Shown here: positions 41,996 through 54,341 of the stretch, piece after piece | How positions within the stretch are numbered: position 1 is the stretch's first letter | Layout: each line of letters starts with the position of its first letter | Origin: Lophius americanus | Taxonomy: Eukaryota > Chordata > Actinopteri > Lophiiformes > Lophiidae | DNA: 64,000 nucleotides | Direction of reading: 5' to 3' | Assembly (NCBI GenBank): GCA_037951165.1 | Contig: JBBDHG010000128.1 | Location: forward strand, 172,501-236,500 | The notes under the pieces: generated by a model | What the model saw: the letters and a program-made list of their open reading frames with translations, nothing else | Database searches by the model: none | Told to the model about the DNA's origin: nothing | Program-made: the position numbers and the translations under genes

Positions 41996-43034
41996 CATTG
42001 GTTACCGTTGAAATCCTCTCTAATTCAATCATTTTTTTGGAAAGCATTAAAAAGGAATTACTCATTCATGGCAGAGCGCGGCTCACGGGCTAAAGCTGAA
42101 TCAGTGGGATTGAATTATCTTTAATCACAGTGATTTAAGGCGGATGCCATTCAGCTGAACGTCAAACGGACGGCCACGTCTTTGATGTTTCCGCGTCGCG
42201 GCCGAACACAAAACGCCGTCTCAGTGAGTGAGAGGGCGATGGGAAAGGAGGTTTCCATTTCTTGTATCTGTGACAGACCCAGGAGAATTACAGTTATTTT
42301 ATCAACGCTGGAGGCCTGAATATAACACACGGCTCATTTGTCTATTTTATTTTCTAACCCATGTTGCTGCGTCTCTTGGGCGACGGCAACCAGAGGCTCT
42401 CAAGATTAAATTCCAGGATTCACAGGATTCACAAACTGTCTCGAATAAACCCAGATAATCTGACGCCGCGCACCTCAGGAATACGCGTCTTCGCGGTTCT
42501 GACAGCCAACACTGTCGCTCCGTGTTTGGGTGAATTTAAAGCAAAGATAAGAGCAATTTTTATAACTTCCGCTCGAATTCCGCTCAAAAAGCCCTGAGTT
42601 TTTTTGTTTTTTTGTTTTTTTTTGTATTTGTGTAGACTCTCTCTCCCATTACCAGTCAATTTATCTTTCCATTTGCAGCAAGTAAAAGCCCCCCCCACTC
42701 CCCTGGGAGATATGCAGCGGTTCAAATCTGTCTCTGCAGCGCATCACATCCACAGACACGTAATTCAGAAGTCAAACACAGAAAGATATAAAGTTTGTAT
42801 GACAACAATGGAGAAACAACAAATGTGCTTCTCCGCCTTTTTTTTTTTTTTGATTCCTCAGACATTTTCTCTCAGTGTGTACACACACATAAACTGAATA
42901 TTTATTCAAATACTGTCTACAGAGTAATGAAGTATTTAACTTCTGCATTTAAAAAAAAAAAAATCACTTCTTCCCATTCAGCGGTTGAGCTCTCAGAGTT
43001 CGTCTTCAGTGTTTGGAGAAGAGCAGGAAAAAAG
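41996..43034. other. Intergenic sequence without a recognised gene
   Basis: 42060-42300 is a moderately G+C-rich unique block. T and A runs lie at 42600-42625, 42838-42851 and 42951-42963. Open frames here resemble no protein I know. Confidence 0.5.
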
Positions 43035-43185
43035 TTCATTTGCATTCAAACCCTTAAAACACTCACCGAGTATCTCTCAAATACTCTGTAACCGCTTGTC
43101 TCCTGCACCTTCCACTTCGGCGTCTCTGTTCAGTCCACTGAGCCCCAAGCTCCACCCCCAAAGAAAGATTCATGGAATTAAAGAA
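43035..43185 (-). repeat. Family B repeat, copy 3
   Basis: Reverse orientation: CCGAGTATCTCTCAAATACT, CCTTCCACTTCGGCGTCTCT, GTTCAGTCCACTGAGCCCC. Confidence 0.7.
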
Positions 43186-43400
43186 TCAAAGTGGACTAAG
43201 GATATCTGTCTCGTATGCATCATATTTTACTCTAATAGTTCATTTCTTACTCACTAGGAGGAGCGTTTTACAAAAATCTCTTCGGATATACTGTATATAT
43301 ACATAGAGAGAAAGAGAGGTAGAGAGAGAGAGAGAGAGTTAGTAGTTCACGTTTTACTCACTAGGGGGGGGGCTTCCTGGAAAACACTGTTGTGGTCATA
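43186..43400 (+). repeat. Family A repeat, copy 11 (core only)
   Basis: Two core motifs: CTCACTAGGAGGAGCGTTTT (near 43252) and CTCACTAGGGGGGGGGCTTC (near 43355), with a (GA)n tract at 43309-43338 between them. It abuts family B copy 3 directly. Confidence 0.75.
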
Positions 43401-44744
43401 ACTACAATCAGAAGTTACTAAAGTGTCTGAAAAGTCTGAATACTGCAAAAAGTCTGTCTATGTGGAAGAGAGTTTGATCCCAAATGGACTAAGTTCATCG
43501 AAATAAAGGTTAAATAAAAAGTATGATGTCGAGATGATGTCGGCATAATTTAAGCCGTCACCCCCTCACAGCTTATTGAAAGTGCAGTCCGGACTTATTT
43601 GCGTTATATTCTGTGAAGCATGAGAGAAATCCTGCGAGTTAGTCCTACTTAAAAACATCGAGGGAGAAGGAGAGCTCCTCGCTATCATCACAGCCGGATC
43701 TCTAATCTGGAGCATCAGCTTTCCTATTGACAGATTTAAGGGATTGGGGGTCATTGTGTTGGAGGATTAGTGTGCATTAGTCGACCCTCTCCGTGACACA
43801 CACCACTGATAAAGTAGGACTCCAGGGACGAGGTCACTTACTGGTGACTTCACCGGCGTGTAGGACGGAATACCATCGCAGTGGAAGTTTGTGTTTTTGG
43901 GTTAGCCTCCAACGGGGGGAAAACCCACAGGTGAAAAATTGACTCAAGTTATTTATCTGTGATTTTTAAATGGGGAAACATGAATAACCGTTTGGGAAAC
44001 AAAAAGAGAAAGACAGGCAAACGGAGACGTCAGACGTGCGGCAGCTCATTACGACGAAGTAACCCGCACTCGTCGCTGTCGTCGCTCGTCAGCGCGCGGC
44101 GTGCGTCACGACAAACTCCTGCAGAGACGAGGAGAAAAAAAATCAGCGTCTTTGTATTAATGAGGCAGATTGAAGAAAACAGCTGCGTAACAGACAGAAG
44201 AGACGTCGCCATCACTTCCAAGTGGGCTGAAAAGAGTAAACTAGCGTGAAATAGTTAGTTTTTGTGTATCCGAGCCGGAAGACATGTTTCACACGACGAC
44301 TTAACTCCTAACTCCACGGCTGCCTGCTCCTCCGAAAGAACTTGAAGCTCTCATTCATATCTTTTTTCTGTTGTTCATGGAGAGAAAAAATCATCCCACA
44401 GACACGACTCAGTACAGATTACTATCTCATGGGAACGAGTGATTAAGTCGTGGCCAAGAGATGATAACGTAATGATAATGATAATGAGGTCGGACTTTAA
44501 TCTCAGCTTTTATTTTCCGAAGAAAATTAGGATTAAAATGAAAAAGTATATGATAATATAGAATAATTATAATTATAATAATAATAGTAATAATAATAAT
44601 GAGGTTTGACTTTAATGTCAGTTTATATCTTCAGATGAACATCAGGAAAAGAAATCTAAAACGATTTCTTTAATGAATGTACATTTAAGATACATTTTTT
44701 TTTTTGTACTTTTTTTTCCTCTAGCTTTTGTTAAAGTTTTCGGT
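43401..44744. other. Intergenic sequence, nothing recognised
   Basis: No supported gene. 43960-44290 has a short open + frame rich in Arg/Ser with no family resemblance. (ATA/AAT)n tracts lie at about 44470-44490 and 44555-44600. Confidence 0.5.
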
Positions 44745-45062
44745 ATGACTCTTTACATTAAGGCTCCCATGAATAAGGATTTATGAATGTCTTTTATATA
44801 GTTTATTATGATTAATAAGCTGCTATAACTCGTGAGATTCAAATGGTATCCGAGACCTGATGCTTGCCAAATAGTGAGCACACTTATCTGTACTGCTAAC
44901 ATGATATTGCCAAATAGTGATCCACTTTGAAAAATTGAGCGTTATGTTATAAGATGTTTATAAAGGTTAGCTAATGACTTATAACAGGTTTAGAATCTAT
45001 TTAAACCCAATTATAAAAGATTTATGAAGTTGGTCTTATTGTTAAGTGGTAAAAAGTTTTTA
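44745..45062. mobile_element. Family C MITE-like element, copy 1
   Basis: About 318 bp, matching 62485-62812 over its whole length: GGATTTATGAATGTCTT, TGCTTGCCAAATAGTGAGC, TGCCAAATAGTGATCCAC, GCTAATGACTTATAA and CTTATTGTTAAGTGGTA. The left ACTCTTTACATTAAGGCT and right GGTCTTATTGTTAAGTGGT form an imperfect terminal inverted repeat. Confidence 0.75.
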
Positions 45063-45939
45063 TAATTCTGAAAATTGTAAAAAATAAATAAAAATAAGAC
45101 ATTACATGGAATATAACATAACATTATATTTATTTAATCAAATAGGCATTAACCCATCATTTTATATTTTGATTTGGACAATTTCAAAAGTAGACAATGT
45201 GATATAAATAAGGAAATATATATTTCTTTGTACTAATTTTCATATGAATTCTTACTGATATATTTTATAATATATTCAAATGTAACCCAGCTGCTTTTTT
45301 TTTTGGTTTTTTTGGAAACATTTTGTGACTGAAATACCCATCTTGTATTGTTTCCTCTTATTATTAGGGAATTTTTTTGCCAGCTTCCACGTTCAAAACC
45401 ACGTGTATGTGCGTTCTCTGTGGGAATTATGGGAAATTCACGTCTATTTTCTTTTTTTTTTAAAAAGAGGAAAAAAAAAAAAGAATAAAAATCTACCACC
45501 AAGTTGACATTAGATTACACAGCTGGCACTGGCGGATTAAACAGGGCAGGAATGAGTACTGCTGCATTCAAAGTAATCCCCCCGCCGCAGATGTTCAGTC
45601 CCCCACATCACAGCGGAGCTGGATTCTGTCACCTGCAGCACCTTCAGTCCGTCGTCTACGAGGCGACGTTTGGATGCTGTTTCTCATCCACAGAACTTAT
45701 TGGTTGATTGTCGTTTCTCCCTTTTAATGAGTCGCATTCTGCAAAGTTGCCAGCAGAAATAATAGCGTTGGTAAAAAAAAAACACTTTTAATGGCGGGGC
45801 GGTATTGCGGCTCCAGCGACAAACCATGATGGCGGTAAAAGTGTTTTGTAATGGAATAGTTTGATTCATCCCTCAGTTTGCTGCAGGCGCCTGTCTGGCT
45901 CTTGCAGTTACTTTTCCACTTCATTTCAGATCTGAAGAG
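45063..45939. other. Intergenic sequence, nothing recognised
   Basis: AT-rich to about 45500, then unique sequence with balanced composition. No gene supported. Confidence 0.45.
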
Positions 45940-45969
45940 CAGTGTGTGTGTGCATGTGTGTGTGTGTGT

Positions 45970-46004
<35 letters not shown>

Positions 46005-46652
46005 GGAATGAGAGAGAGAGAGAGAGAGAGGGAGAATGAGAGAGAGAGAGAGAGAGGGAATGAGAGAGAGGGAATGAGAGAGCGAGGGAATGAGAGAGAG
46101 AGAGTGGGAATGAGAGAGAGAGAGGGAATGAGAGAGAGAGAGAGAAAGAGAGAGGGAGAATGAGAGAGAGAGAGGGAATGAGAGAGAGGGAATGAGAGAG
46201 CGAGGGAATAAGAGAGAGAGAGAGGGAATGAGAGAGGAAACGAGAGAGAGAGAATAAGAGAGAGAGAGAGGGATTGAGCGAGAGAGAGAGAGGAATGAGA
46301 GATAGCGAGAGAGAATGAGAGAGAGAAAGAGAGAGAGAGAAATGAGAGAGGGAGAAAGAGAGAGGGAGAATGAGAGAGAGAGAATGAGAGAGAGAGAGAG
46401 AGAGAGGGAATGAGAGAGAGAGAATGAGAGAGAGAGAGAGAGAGAGAGGGAATGAGAGAGAGGGAATGAGAGAGAGCGAGGGAATGAGAGAGAGAGGGGG
46501 AATGAGAGAGAGAGAGAGAGGAATGAGAGAGAGCGAGAGAGAGAATGAGAGAGAGAGAGAGAGAGAGAGAGAGGGAATGAGAGAGAGAGAATGAGAGACA
46601 GAGAGAGAGGGAACGAGAGAGAGCGAGGGAATGAGAGAGAGAGAGAGGGAAT

Positions 46653-46688
<36 letters not shown>

Positions 46689-46716
46689 ATGAGAGAGAGA
46701 GAGAGAGAGAGAGAGA
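45940..46716. repeat. Very long (GA)n microsatellite with GGGAATGAGAGA higher-order pattern
   Basis: A short (TG)n at 45940-45970 is followed by 746 bp of GA repeat, punctuated by GGGAATGAG or GAATGAG every 14-30 bp. All three minus-strand frames are open, giving Ser-Leu-rich readings that are artefacts. Confidence 0.95.
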
Positions 46717-47454
46717 TTCTCTTGCTGGCCCATACTCTGACATTCACCTGTGTGACCTCAGGAGTCTCTGCAGGTGTGAAGGTTAAGATGCAGCAGAAAT
46801 AAGACACACAGAAGTGTGAGGTATTTATGTATTTATTTCTTTATTTTCCCGCCGACAAGCAATTTTTGGGGCTAAAGTGAGAATCTCTGTTTCATCTGCG
46901 GCGCGTCTTATTCGTTTGGGGGACTGTGGTCTTATCTTGTACTAAGCGGGTAGCTCTCTGTATCACTTTAATCCTAGACAACCGTTACTTTGCCCCGCTC
47001 GCTGTTCGCCTCTCAGACTGTCCTCCTCCTCCTCCTCTTCCTCCTCCACCTGGACATGATTCCTCACTTGCTTCGCACTTCACACACATGCTGCCCTCGT
47101 CTCGCCTACAGCCCTTGACGAAGACAGCCTGTCTCGCCATTTCTTCCCCGGCTCTCTTTACCTCCCTCACACCTGCCACTCTCGCTCTACCCTCTTGAAA
47201 TGTTGGTTCTCCTCGAGTCTTTTAATTATTTATTTTTTATTCTTTATTACCAACATCGTTTTTTCCTCTGCCGCCTGAATGTCTCACAGTCAGGTTGAAA
47301 CTAGAGGATCTACAGAGTTTATCTGACCTTACCTGAAGAAACTAAATATATGACGCCAAAAAATTTGGGCTGTAACTCATTAATAGTTAATAAATGATTA
47401 CTTCACCGATTTAAACCAAATTAAGTTTAATTCAATAATCACCAATAATGACAT
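46717..47454. other. Intergenic sequence, nothing recognised
   Basis: 47015-47050 is CTC-rich simple sequence. The short + frame over 46926-47198 has no family resemblance. Confidence 0.45.
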
Positions 47455-47870
47455 TGTGGTATCCACATCGCCGCCGGAGGTCCGTCATGTTTACAAGACA
47501 ACTCAAAAAGTGTTTCATGGATCATTTTCAAATTTTATACCCACATAAACCTCAGTGTGAGGAAGAACCGGAGTGACTTTGGGGAAGGTTGGTTGTTTGT
47601 TTTTGACACTAGGCGGACTTTAATCTCTCTTTCGAAACATAACTTTTTCGCCCGGTATCCGATTAAGTCCGGATTTTGCGCATGCGAATCGACTCAAGGA
47701 GATTTATCTTGTACTTGCGACATTTCATTTTAATAGTTCATATTTTACTCACTAGGGGGAGTTTCTTTCATGAAGAACACTGTGGAGGTAACTTCACATT
47801 TATTTTGAGAAGTTGAGTCAGGGGTATTGTTTGTAGAACGCAGGGGATCGCGATTTTGAATTGTTCATAT
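47455..47870 (+). repeat. Family A repeat, copy 12 (compact, one unit)
   Basis: The clearest single-unit copy: CATCGCCGCCGGAGGTCCGT, CATGGATCATTTTCAAATTT, GTGTGAGGAAGAACCGG, GACACTAGGCGGACTTTAAT, GAATCGACTCAAGGAGATTT, CTCACTAGGGGGAGTTTCTT and GAACGCAGGGGATCG. Confidence 0.85.
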
Positions 47871-47924
47871 TGTATTCAGCTAAAATTCACCTGCATGTTT
47901 TTTGGATTTGGGGGTGGGGCCTCT

Positions 47925-47997
47925 CAGCGAACGTCAGCTTGGATAGGCTTCAGCCCCTCACCACCCCGAACGAGAAAAATGCTTACGGCTAATGAAT
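47925..47997 (+). repeat. Fish interspersed repeat 3' fragment
   Basis: CAGCTTGGATAGGCTTCAGC and CCCCGAACGAGAAAAATGCT, then TACGGCTAATGAAT, follow the word order of a very common fish repeat end (GGGATAGGCTCCAGC..CCCTGA..AAGCGGTTACGGAAAATGAATG). Confidence 0.6.
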
Positions 47998-48149
47998 TCC
48001 TGATTGTAAGAATTAATTAAATTGAATGAATTGTTGATATAATAGCTAAATCTAAAAAATCTTTAAAAAAATATTATATTTAAATACATTTTTTTTATTT
48101 TAATTAGATTAGCCCAACCTCTCAAACAATTTCTATCATATTGGACTTT

Positions 48150-48430
48150 TCTTGGTTGCTTAAATATGCCAAAAATATCCTACTTGTTGAATAGGACTTT
48201 CGTAATAGCCGTGGTTAAAGTCTCCTCCTCAGTGTCCCCTTTGACCCCTGGTGTCCCACAGGGCTCCATCCTTGGCCCCTTTCTCTTTAGCATATACATG
48301 CTGCCTCTGGGTCACATTATAAACAGGTTCAGTCACATATCACATATGATGGATCAGAAAAAGTGACTCAAAATGTGCTTGAATGTTACAGTTGAGCAGA
48401 ACATTAAAGGTTTTATGGTGAATTCATGCA
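48150..48430 (+). repeat. Family D LINE reverse-transcriptase fragment (best plus-strand copy)
   Basis: Reads SYLLNRTFVIAVVKVSSSVS then PLTPGVPQGSILGPFLFSIY and MLPLGHIINRFSHI, the fingers-palm part of a LINE reverse transcriptase. The frame then ends and the shared tail follows: GTGACTCAAAATGTGCTTGA, GTTGAGCAGAACATTAAAGG. No YADD motif follows. Confidence 0.85.
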
Positions 48431-50531
48431 CTTATTCTGGATTTAGGATACGCGAGAGAGAGAGACAAAAATATTTTCAACCAAGCAATAGAGAGAAATC
48501 AAAAGAAAGAGAATCATTTTATTGCAGCGAACAAAGAAACGTCTTATAAAAAAGAAGACTGTACTATGAATTAAGCTACGTTAAACTCTAATAGGAAGAA
48601 CAATAATATACATTCATTTCATTATGTCCCAGTCAGGTGACTTTGAAAGGTGAGATTATATTCTGTAGGGAACTACTAGGATCTACTATTCATCAAACAC
48701 ATGGAGATACATTCTAGTCAAATTTGAATAACTATCTATCGCTTAGCTGCTGGAATGCACGAGTGTTTCTGGGCTCATCCGTTCAGAGTCACAAGGCCGA
48801 ATCCTCCCCATGTGGTCTGAGACGTCTGGCAACAACTTCGCCTCCGATACAACATGAAAGCTGCGGTTATTCTCCGTAACTAATTCGCCGTGGTTTCGGG
48901 AAGGTTCACCATCGCTGGGAGCTCGCTGTGTGCTTGTGGGTGGCGATAAGGTCAGAGCCCATACCAAATCCTTCCTTCACGTGGCGTTGTGTTTTCACAT
49001 AATCAGCATCTCCCATGCAACCTCACGGAATGAAAGGAGCCGCTTCTTTGCTGCAGGATCAAAGAATCATGGGAACTCTTTTCAGGTTGAAGCGATACGC
49101 TGTTGGGCGCCACGAATCGCATTCTCTCCGCCTCTCCTATTCTCTTCATGGATACTTACTTTTAAAGGTATGGTCGGTTTACGACGGACTCCGGTTAATG
49201 AAGTCAAACTAAACACTAATTTGAAATAAATACTAATCAAGATAGCGTAATAATGGCGTGAGCGGTGCCGTCAGATTCGGTTTGGCTTCGATCGGTGAAT
49301 TTAAAGCGCAGATGTAGCGTTATATAGTTTGCATAAACATTCTGTTTGCGCCTGCACAAAAACAATGACATTGAGGATTATTGTATTTTATTTTATTTGG
49401 GAATTTTCATCCTATGAGGAAATGGAAGAAATTTTTTTTTTTTGCATCTCATTAACTAATTTTGGAACTCTCAAATGACAGAAATACACCAACAGTAGGG
49501 TTCTAATCAAAATAACTATCAACGTCAAGTCCCAATTGATCATCATGTCGGAGTTATAAAGTATTTAATCTTAATATCAATTGTCCCGGTTATTCTTACG
49601 TCATTTAAGGTAATACATTTACGTGAATTTTCTCTCTCTCTCCCTTTCTCTCTCGCTCTCTATCTCTCTCTCGCTCTTTCTCTCTCCCTCTCCCTAATCC
49701 ATGCTATCATTTACCGATCTAAAGTGTATCTCATTTAGTATTTTTACTCACTGGGTGTAATATTATATTGCGAAAAAAAGCGTCTTCTACGACGCAAAGT
49801 TAAAAAAAATGGCAATAAAATATCGTGAAATCAAGATAAAAACACGTTTGACGAGAAAGAAGTTGCTTTAGAGTCTAATAGAAACAGCCACAAAGTAAGT
49901 TAGTCCGAGGACTAAACCAATGTCACCTGTGTAGGAGGAGCTCTCAGAATCGATCCTACAGAACAAAGAATTACAGCCAAAAGATTTAATTACTTCAGTC
50001 CAAACTTGCGAGGATATGTACAAAGAAGTCGTGGAGAGCCAATGTTCACTCGGAACGATCTCTCGCCGATTAATTCAGGGCAATGACTTTGTTTATAACA
50101 CGGCGGTAAAATCTATCGGCGCCGGTTTAAACAAAGAAAAACTCCCTCCAGAAGAAGAGTTTATTCAAAATCCCCCAGGCTTCCATCTGGCGGTATCTGC
50201 ATCGGTGCACTCGTCACCAGGAGTGATGGGTGCGTTCTCCGCCAGGCAGGTTTCAGATCAGGAGGAACGCGGCGGCGTCATCTCAGGACACCGGGGCGCT
50301 TTGATTGTCAGCATTACGACATATCTGAAACTGCTCAGGATTGGTTTTTGGCAGATCAAGCGGTGATGTGTGGGGGCGCAACCCAGCAGGGGGTCGGCTT
50401 CCATCGCCGTGTGATTTCTTGACACCCACAGGACAGCGGCGGGTTCGGCGTGTCGCAATCAAACGCCGTTTTCTCCAATTTAGTGGCAGAGAGATGTAAT
50501 TGCATAGTGTTGCATGAAAAAATGAAACGAA

Positions 50532-50566
<35 letters not shown>

Positions 50567-51149
50567 GAGAGAGAGAGGGAGGGAGGGAAAAGAACGCCAT
50601 CACCTCTGCAGTGACAGCTCGCTGGCGGAGACGGAGGGCCTTTGATGGTGGGCCCCGTGTGCATTTTTTTTGTGATGTCAAATTGGGGATCTGAGGATCA
50701 TTTATTCATGGGTCGACATCTCTAATGCTGACTGGCTGCCTAAGTTGTTTGTATTGCTCGCCTCAGGCGTCCATAGTGGTTAAATTGCTCCTGAATAATT
50801 TCTTTCATTCGTTTCCCATTGTTCCAGGCTCATTTGGGCGCAGCTGAAGAAGTCATCGCAATCATTTGCTCTCTCTCTTCACTCTAGTGCCGTTTCCTGC
50901 CAGTCCCGTCGCTCGCCCACTCACAGCTTCAATCTCTCCTCGCGTGTTGTTTGTCAACATACAGGAATAATAACATTTGATAATAATGCAATTGTGAAGA
51001 CTTGTATTTTTGGATCTTTACATTATAAACTTAAAAATAATATTACCTCGTGACGTAGAAAGGGGAATAAAGGGCGCCGTCGTTCCGTGATACGCCGTCA
51101 GTCGAAGACTTTAGTGCTGAACGTGGACGGCCGTCTGTTTGTACCTCGC
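48431..51149. other. Intergenic sequence with simple repeats
   Basis: CT-rich tracts lie at 49630-49690 and (GA)n at 50533-50584. 48740-49330, 49990-50380 and 50690-50960 are unique-looking with balanced composition. No coding exon is supported. Confidence 0.45.
50533..50588. repeat. (GA)n microsatellite
   Basis: GAGAGA run with one GC interruption, ending GGGAGGGAGGG. Confidence 0.95.
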
Positions 51150-51329
51150 AGTCCTTGATTTGGATTCAGACATTTGTGAAGGCAAAGATATGTCCCGAAT
51201 TTATTGGGAAATTATGTCTGAAAAACACAGATGTTTGTGGAAAAAAAGAAAAAAGAGCTCCCTCTAGTGGGAAAAAAATGAACAATCAGAGTAAAATTTA
51301 ATCTATACTGATTTTCCCCTCATGAGATA

Positions 51330-51389
<60 letters not shown>

Positions 51390-51905
51390 ACCATCTATCT
51401 ATGCAAGACTAAGATTAATCTCCTTGTATCTATTAATAGTCACTAACTTTGGACTAAATTGGGCCAATGGTTAGTACCTCCTCTCCGGAAATAGCCCCCC
51501 CTGCTGAGTAAAATATGAACTACTAGAGTAAAATTTTGAAGTTGAACAAGAAAGATCTCATCAAGTCGATTCACAGGCACCAAACTAAATCAGTCCAACG
51601 GTGGAGTATTATTATTATCTTTGGAGACAGAGCCCCCCTACTGAGTAAAATATGAATTATTAGGGTAAAATTTGCCGTTTTCAAGAACCTGATTCATAGT
51701 CACCAAACTTTGACTAAATCGGTCCAAGGGCTGAGTAATTATAAAAACTTTTGGAGAAGATCTCCCCCTATAGTGTTACAGATATGCACAACCGACCTTT
51801 CCCAAAATCCCTCCAGTTCTTCCTCGCACTGAGGTCTGCGTGCGTATAAAATTGGAAAATGATCCATGAAATTTTTTTTGAGATATGGCGAAGAATCACA
51901 AAGGA
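51150..51905 (-). repeat. Family A repeat, copy 13 (three internal units)
   Basis: GAGCTCCCTCTAGTGGG (51257), AGCCCCCCCTGCTGAGTAAA (51494) and AGAGCCCCCCTACTGAGTAA (51630) mark three tandem units, closed by CAGTTCTTCCTCGCACTGAG. A (CT)n microsatellite (about 51331-51385) sits in the first unit. Confidence 0.8.
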
Positions 51906-52106
51906 TCTATTGAGAATATACTGATAACACAGTTTAAATCTCTATTCAAGGTTTATTTTTTCTCACTCTTTTTCTCACTCTTTTTGAGAATAACTGATTT
52001 GTAAGGGCCGATTGGGTTTTGTCGTTTTTCCCCTTCAAACAAACGTATCATGTAAGCATGTTAACCTCCAGACTGTTGGAAGACACATAAAGTATAGGTA
52101 CTATAA

Positions 52107-52194
<88 letters not shown>
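52107..52194. repeat. (AT)n microsatellite
   Basis: About 88 bp of AT with one GT interruption. Confidence 0.97.
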
Positions 52195-52199
<5 letters not shown>

Positions 52200-52799
52200 T
52201 TGTCTGGTAACCAAGTATATGTTTCAATAAACAACATTGTCCCTTTCTCTGTTGAACACAGGAAGTTCACGTATGGAGTCGAGAACAGAATAAATCAACT
52301 TTTAGAGTCTTTTTAATTCACCATCTGTTTGAGGTAATTAAACTGAGTGTACTGTGGATGCAGTTATCAGAGGACACGGCCGCGTTTATATCTCACTTTT
52401 ATGTACACTGTACACACTGTGTTGTTAAAGATAAATACAGTTTTTGAGCTTAAATGACTTCAAATTACAGTCAGTACTTTTACAGTCACGTAACTGGAAT
52501 ACTTTAAAAAAAAAACGGATGAGCGTCTCTTTGCAAATTAAAAATATTATTTTTTAACAAATAGCTATGGAAAAGCCTTTTTCTTTTGACGTTTTTTTTT
52601 ACGTTCACGAGATGTTTGGGAAATGCTTTGCATCTAAAACGTTTTTTAACTTTGGATGAATGAAGGACCGTACTCATTATTTAACGCAAAAAAACGCAAA
52701 GGAACCTGAAAACTCACCAATCGAAGAAAGAATACATGAAGACTTGACTTGTTAAACTTGCTGAGCGGTGAACCGGTGGGGTGTACGACGTCCATCTGG

Positions 52800-52848
52800 G
52801 GCCGGATCTCTACCCGGATCTCTACCCGGACCTCTACCTGGACCTGGA
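52800..52848. repeat. 12-bp minisatellite GGATCTCTACCC
   Basis: Two perfect units, then two variants with CCTCTACC and CCTGGACC, just after CCATCTGGGGCC. Confidence 0.8.
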
Positions 52849-53689
52849 CGACCCCGTGGGGCGCATTATTGCCCCAAAGGCTGGCTTGAAACATTTCCAA
52901 CTCTTAAAAAATTTCTACCACAAGTATTTCTATATATGATTATGTAACGAATACAACAAGAGTTTTAACTTACGCCTGGTAAGTCGTTAACTTCTCATTC
53001 ATTTGCTGTTTTACAAATTTGACAAATTAGTTCTCTTTTTTATTCTCGTATGTCGCGGCATCATGCTCCCACCGAAATCCCCCACCCACGCAAACGTTCC
53101 CGGTTGTTTTTACCTGATGAAGTCTCTTTGTCAAGAGTGTGTGGGCGTCTGCAATGCTCCACTTGATTGACAGCTCTCTTACGCTGCTGTTGTACCTGTG
53201 ATATTTGTCCAACCTGTGGGGGTGTGCAGGGGCTTCGTAGATCCACTGAACATTCGGCGATGAGGTGAGTCAGCGGCGTTTTCATGGAAAAATAACCTAT
53301 TCAGAAGGGTTCAAAAACCATTTCAAGTTCAAATAGTCAATTCTGTACCGATGAACGGCTTAATTCAGTTCACTGTTGTTTTTTTTCGTACCCGCCCCAG
53401 GGAGAAGGCGTTAATACACGTATGATACAATGGGCCTTCATGCTGGCAGCTTATCACAAACTGTGGAGAAATCACGACCAACCCTCAAGGAACCGGCACA
53501 AAAGTGACGGATTGATAATAGTGGGACCCCGAAAATAATCATACTTACGTTCTCGCATGATTCCAGGAAAAGGCATAGAAGAAGAAACAAGTTCATCCGG
53601 ATGTTTTCATAGATGGCGAGCCAAGTCTTTCAAGGTCAGTCACATGATTGTGTTGTTAAAAGATCTGGAGGATAGTTATCATTCCAGGT

Positions 53690-54245
53690 GAAAGACCATG
53701 GTAGGGTCCTGATTGAGGTCGAAATGGACCTGGAGGCCAGTGGCAGAGATCCATCCATGTGTTTTCTTCCTAACGGGTCCGGGTCGTTGTTGCGGCAACC
53801 TCAGAAGGGATTTCCAGACATCCCTCTCCGTAGCAACATTCTCCAGCGCATCCAGGGGATCCTAAGGCATCCCCAGGCCAGTTGAGACATATAGTCCCTC
53901 CAGAGAGTTCTAGATCTACCCCGGGGTCTCTCCCAAGTGGGACGTGCCTGAAAAACCTCCAAAGGGAGGCGTCCTGGAGGCATCCTAGTCAGATGCCCGT
54001 TACCTCAACTGGCTCTATTAGACGCAAAAAAGGAGTAGCGGCTTAACTCCAAGCTCCGTACCCTATCTCTGAGGAAGAGCCCAGCCACCCGACGAAGGAA
54101 GCTCATTTCAGCCGCATGTATCCTTGACCTCATTCTCTACCCAGAGCTCATGAACATAAATGAGGGTTGGAACCTAGATGGACCGGTTAACGTTTAGAGA
54201 GAGTTCTGCCTTACGACTCAGCTCTTAATTCCCCACAACAGACCG
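53690..54245 (-). pseudogene. LINE 3' coding remnant, second copy
   Basis: Minus strand: the reverse of GGAAGCTCATTTCAGCCGCAT encodes the AAEMSFLRR block. Then come MPPGRLPLEVFQARP, RPRGRSRTLWRDYMSQLAWG and a degraded end. It is homologous to 25400-26040 but closer to an intact reading in the MPPGRLP part. Inactive. Confidence 0.8.
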
Positions 54246-54338
54246 ATACAATGTCCCAGTCACATTTTCGATATGATAAAAATAGTGACAAAAGATGAGC
54301 AACAACTTAACAGTTGTGCAGGACATTAAAGGTTTAAT
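54246..54338 (+). repeat. Family D tail only
   Basis: CCAGTCACATTTTCGATATG, AATAGTGACAAAAGATGAGC and GTTGTGCAGGACATTAAAGG. The reverse-transcriptase part is missing; the tail directly adjoins the LINE remnant on its left and a CA microsatellite on its right. Confidence 0.7.
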
Positions 54339-54340
54339 AA

Positions 54341-54341
54341 C

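Larger units (their letters stand above)
51906..53690. other. Intergenic sequence with two simple repeats
   Basis: (AT)n at 52107-52194 and a 12-bp tandem repeat at 52800-52848. The rest shows nothing I can name; 52980-53330 includes unique, non-AT-rich sequence. Confidence 0.45.

Noticed and set aside
45724..46807. Three long overlapping minus-strand open frames (up to 339 codons) of Ser-Leu-Ile-Pro repeats
   Set aside because: They are translations of the GA microsatellite, which lacks stops in all three frames of that strand; no flanking gene structure supports them.
52012..52270. Tyr-Ile repeat open frames on both strands
   Set aside because: Shadow of the (AT)n microsatellite.
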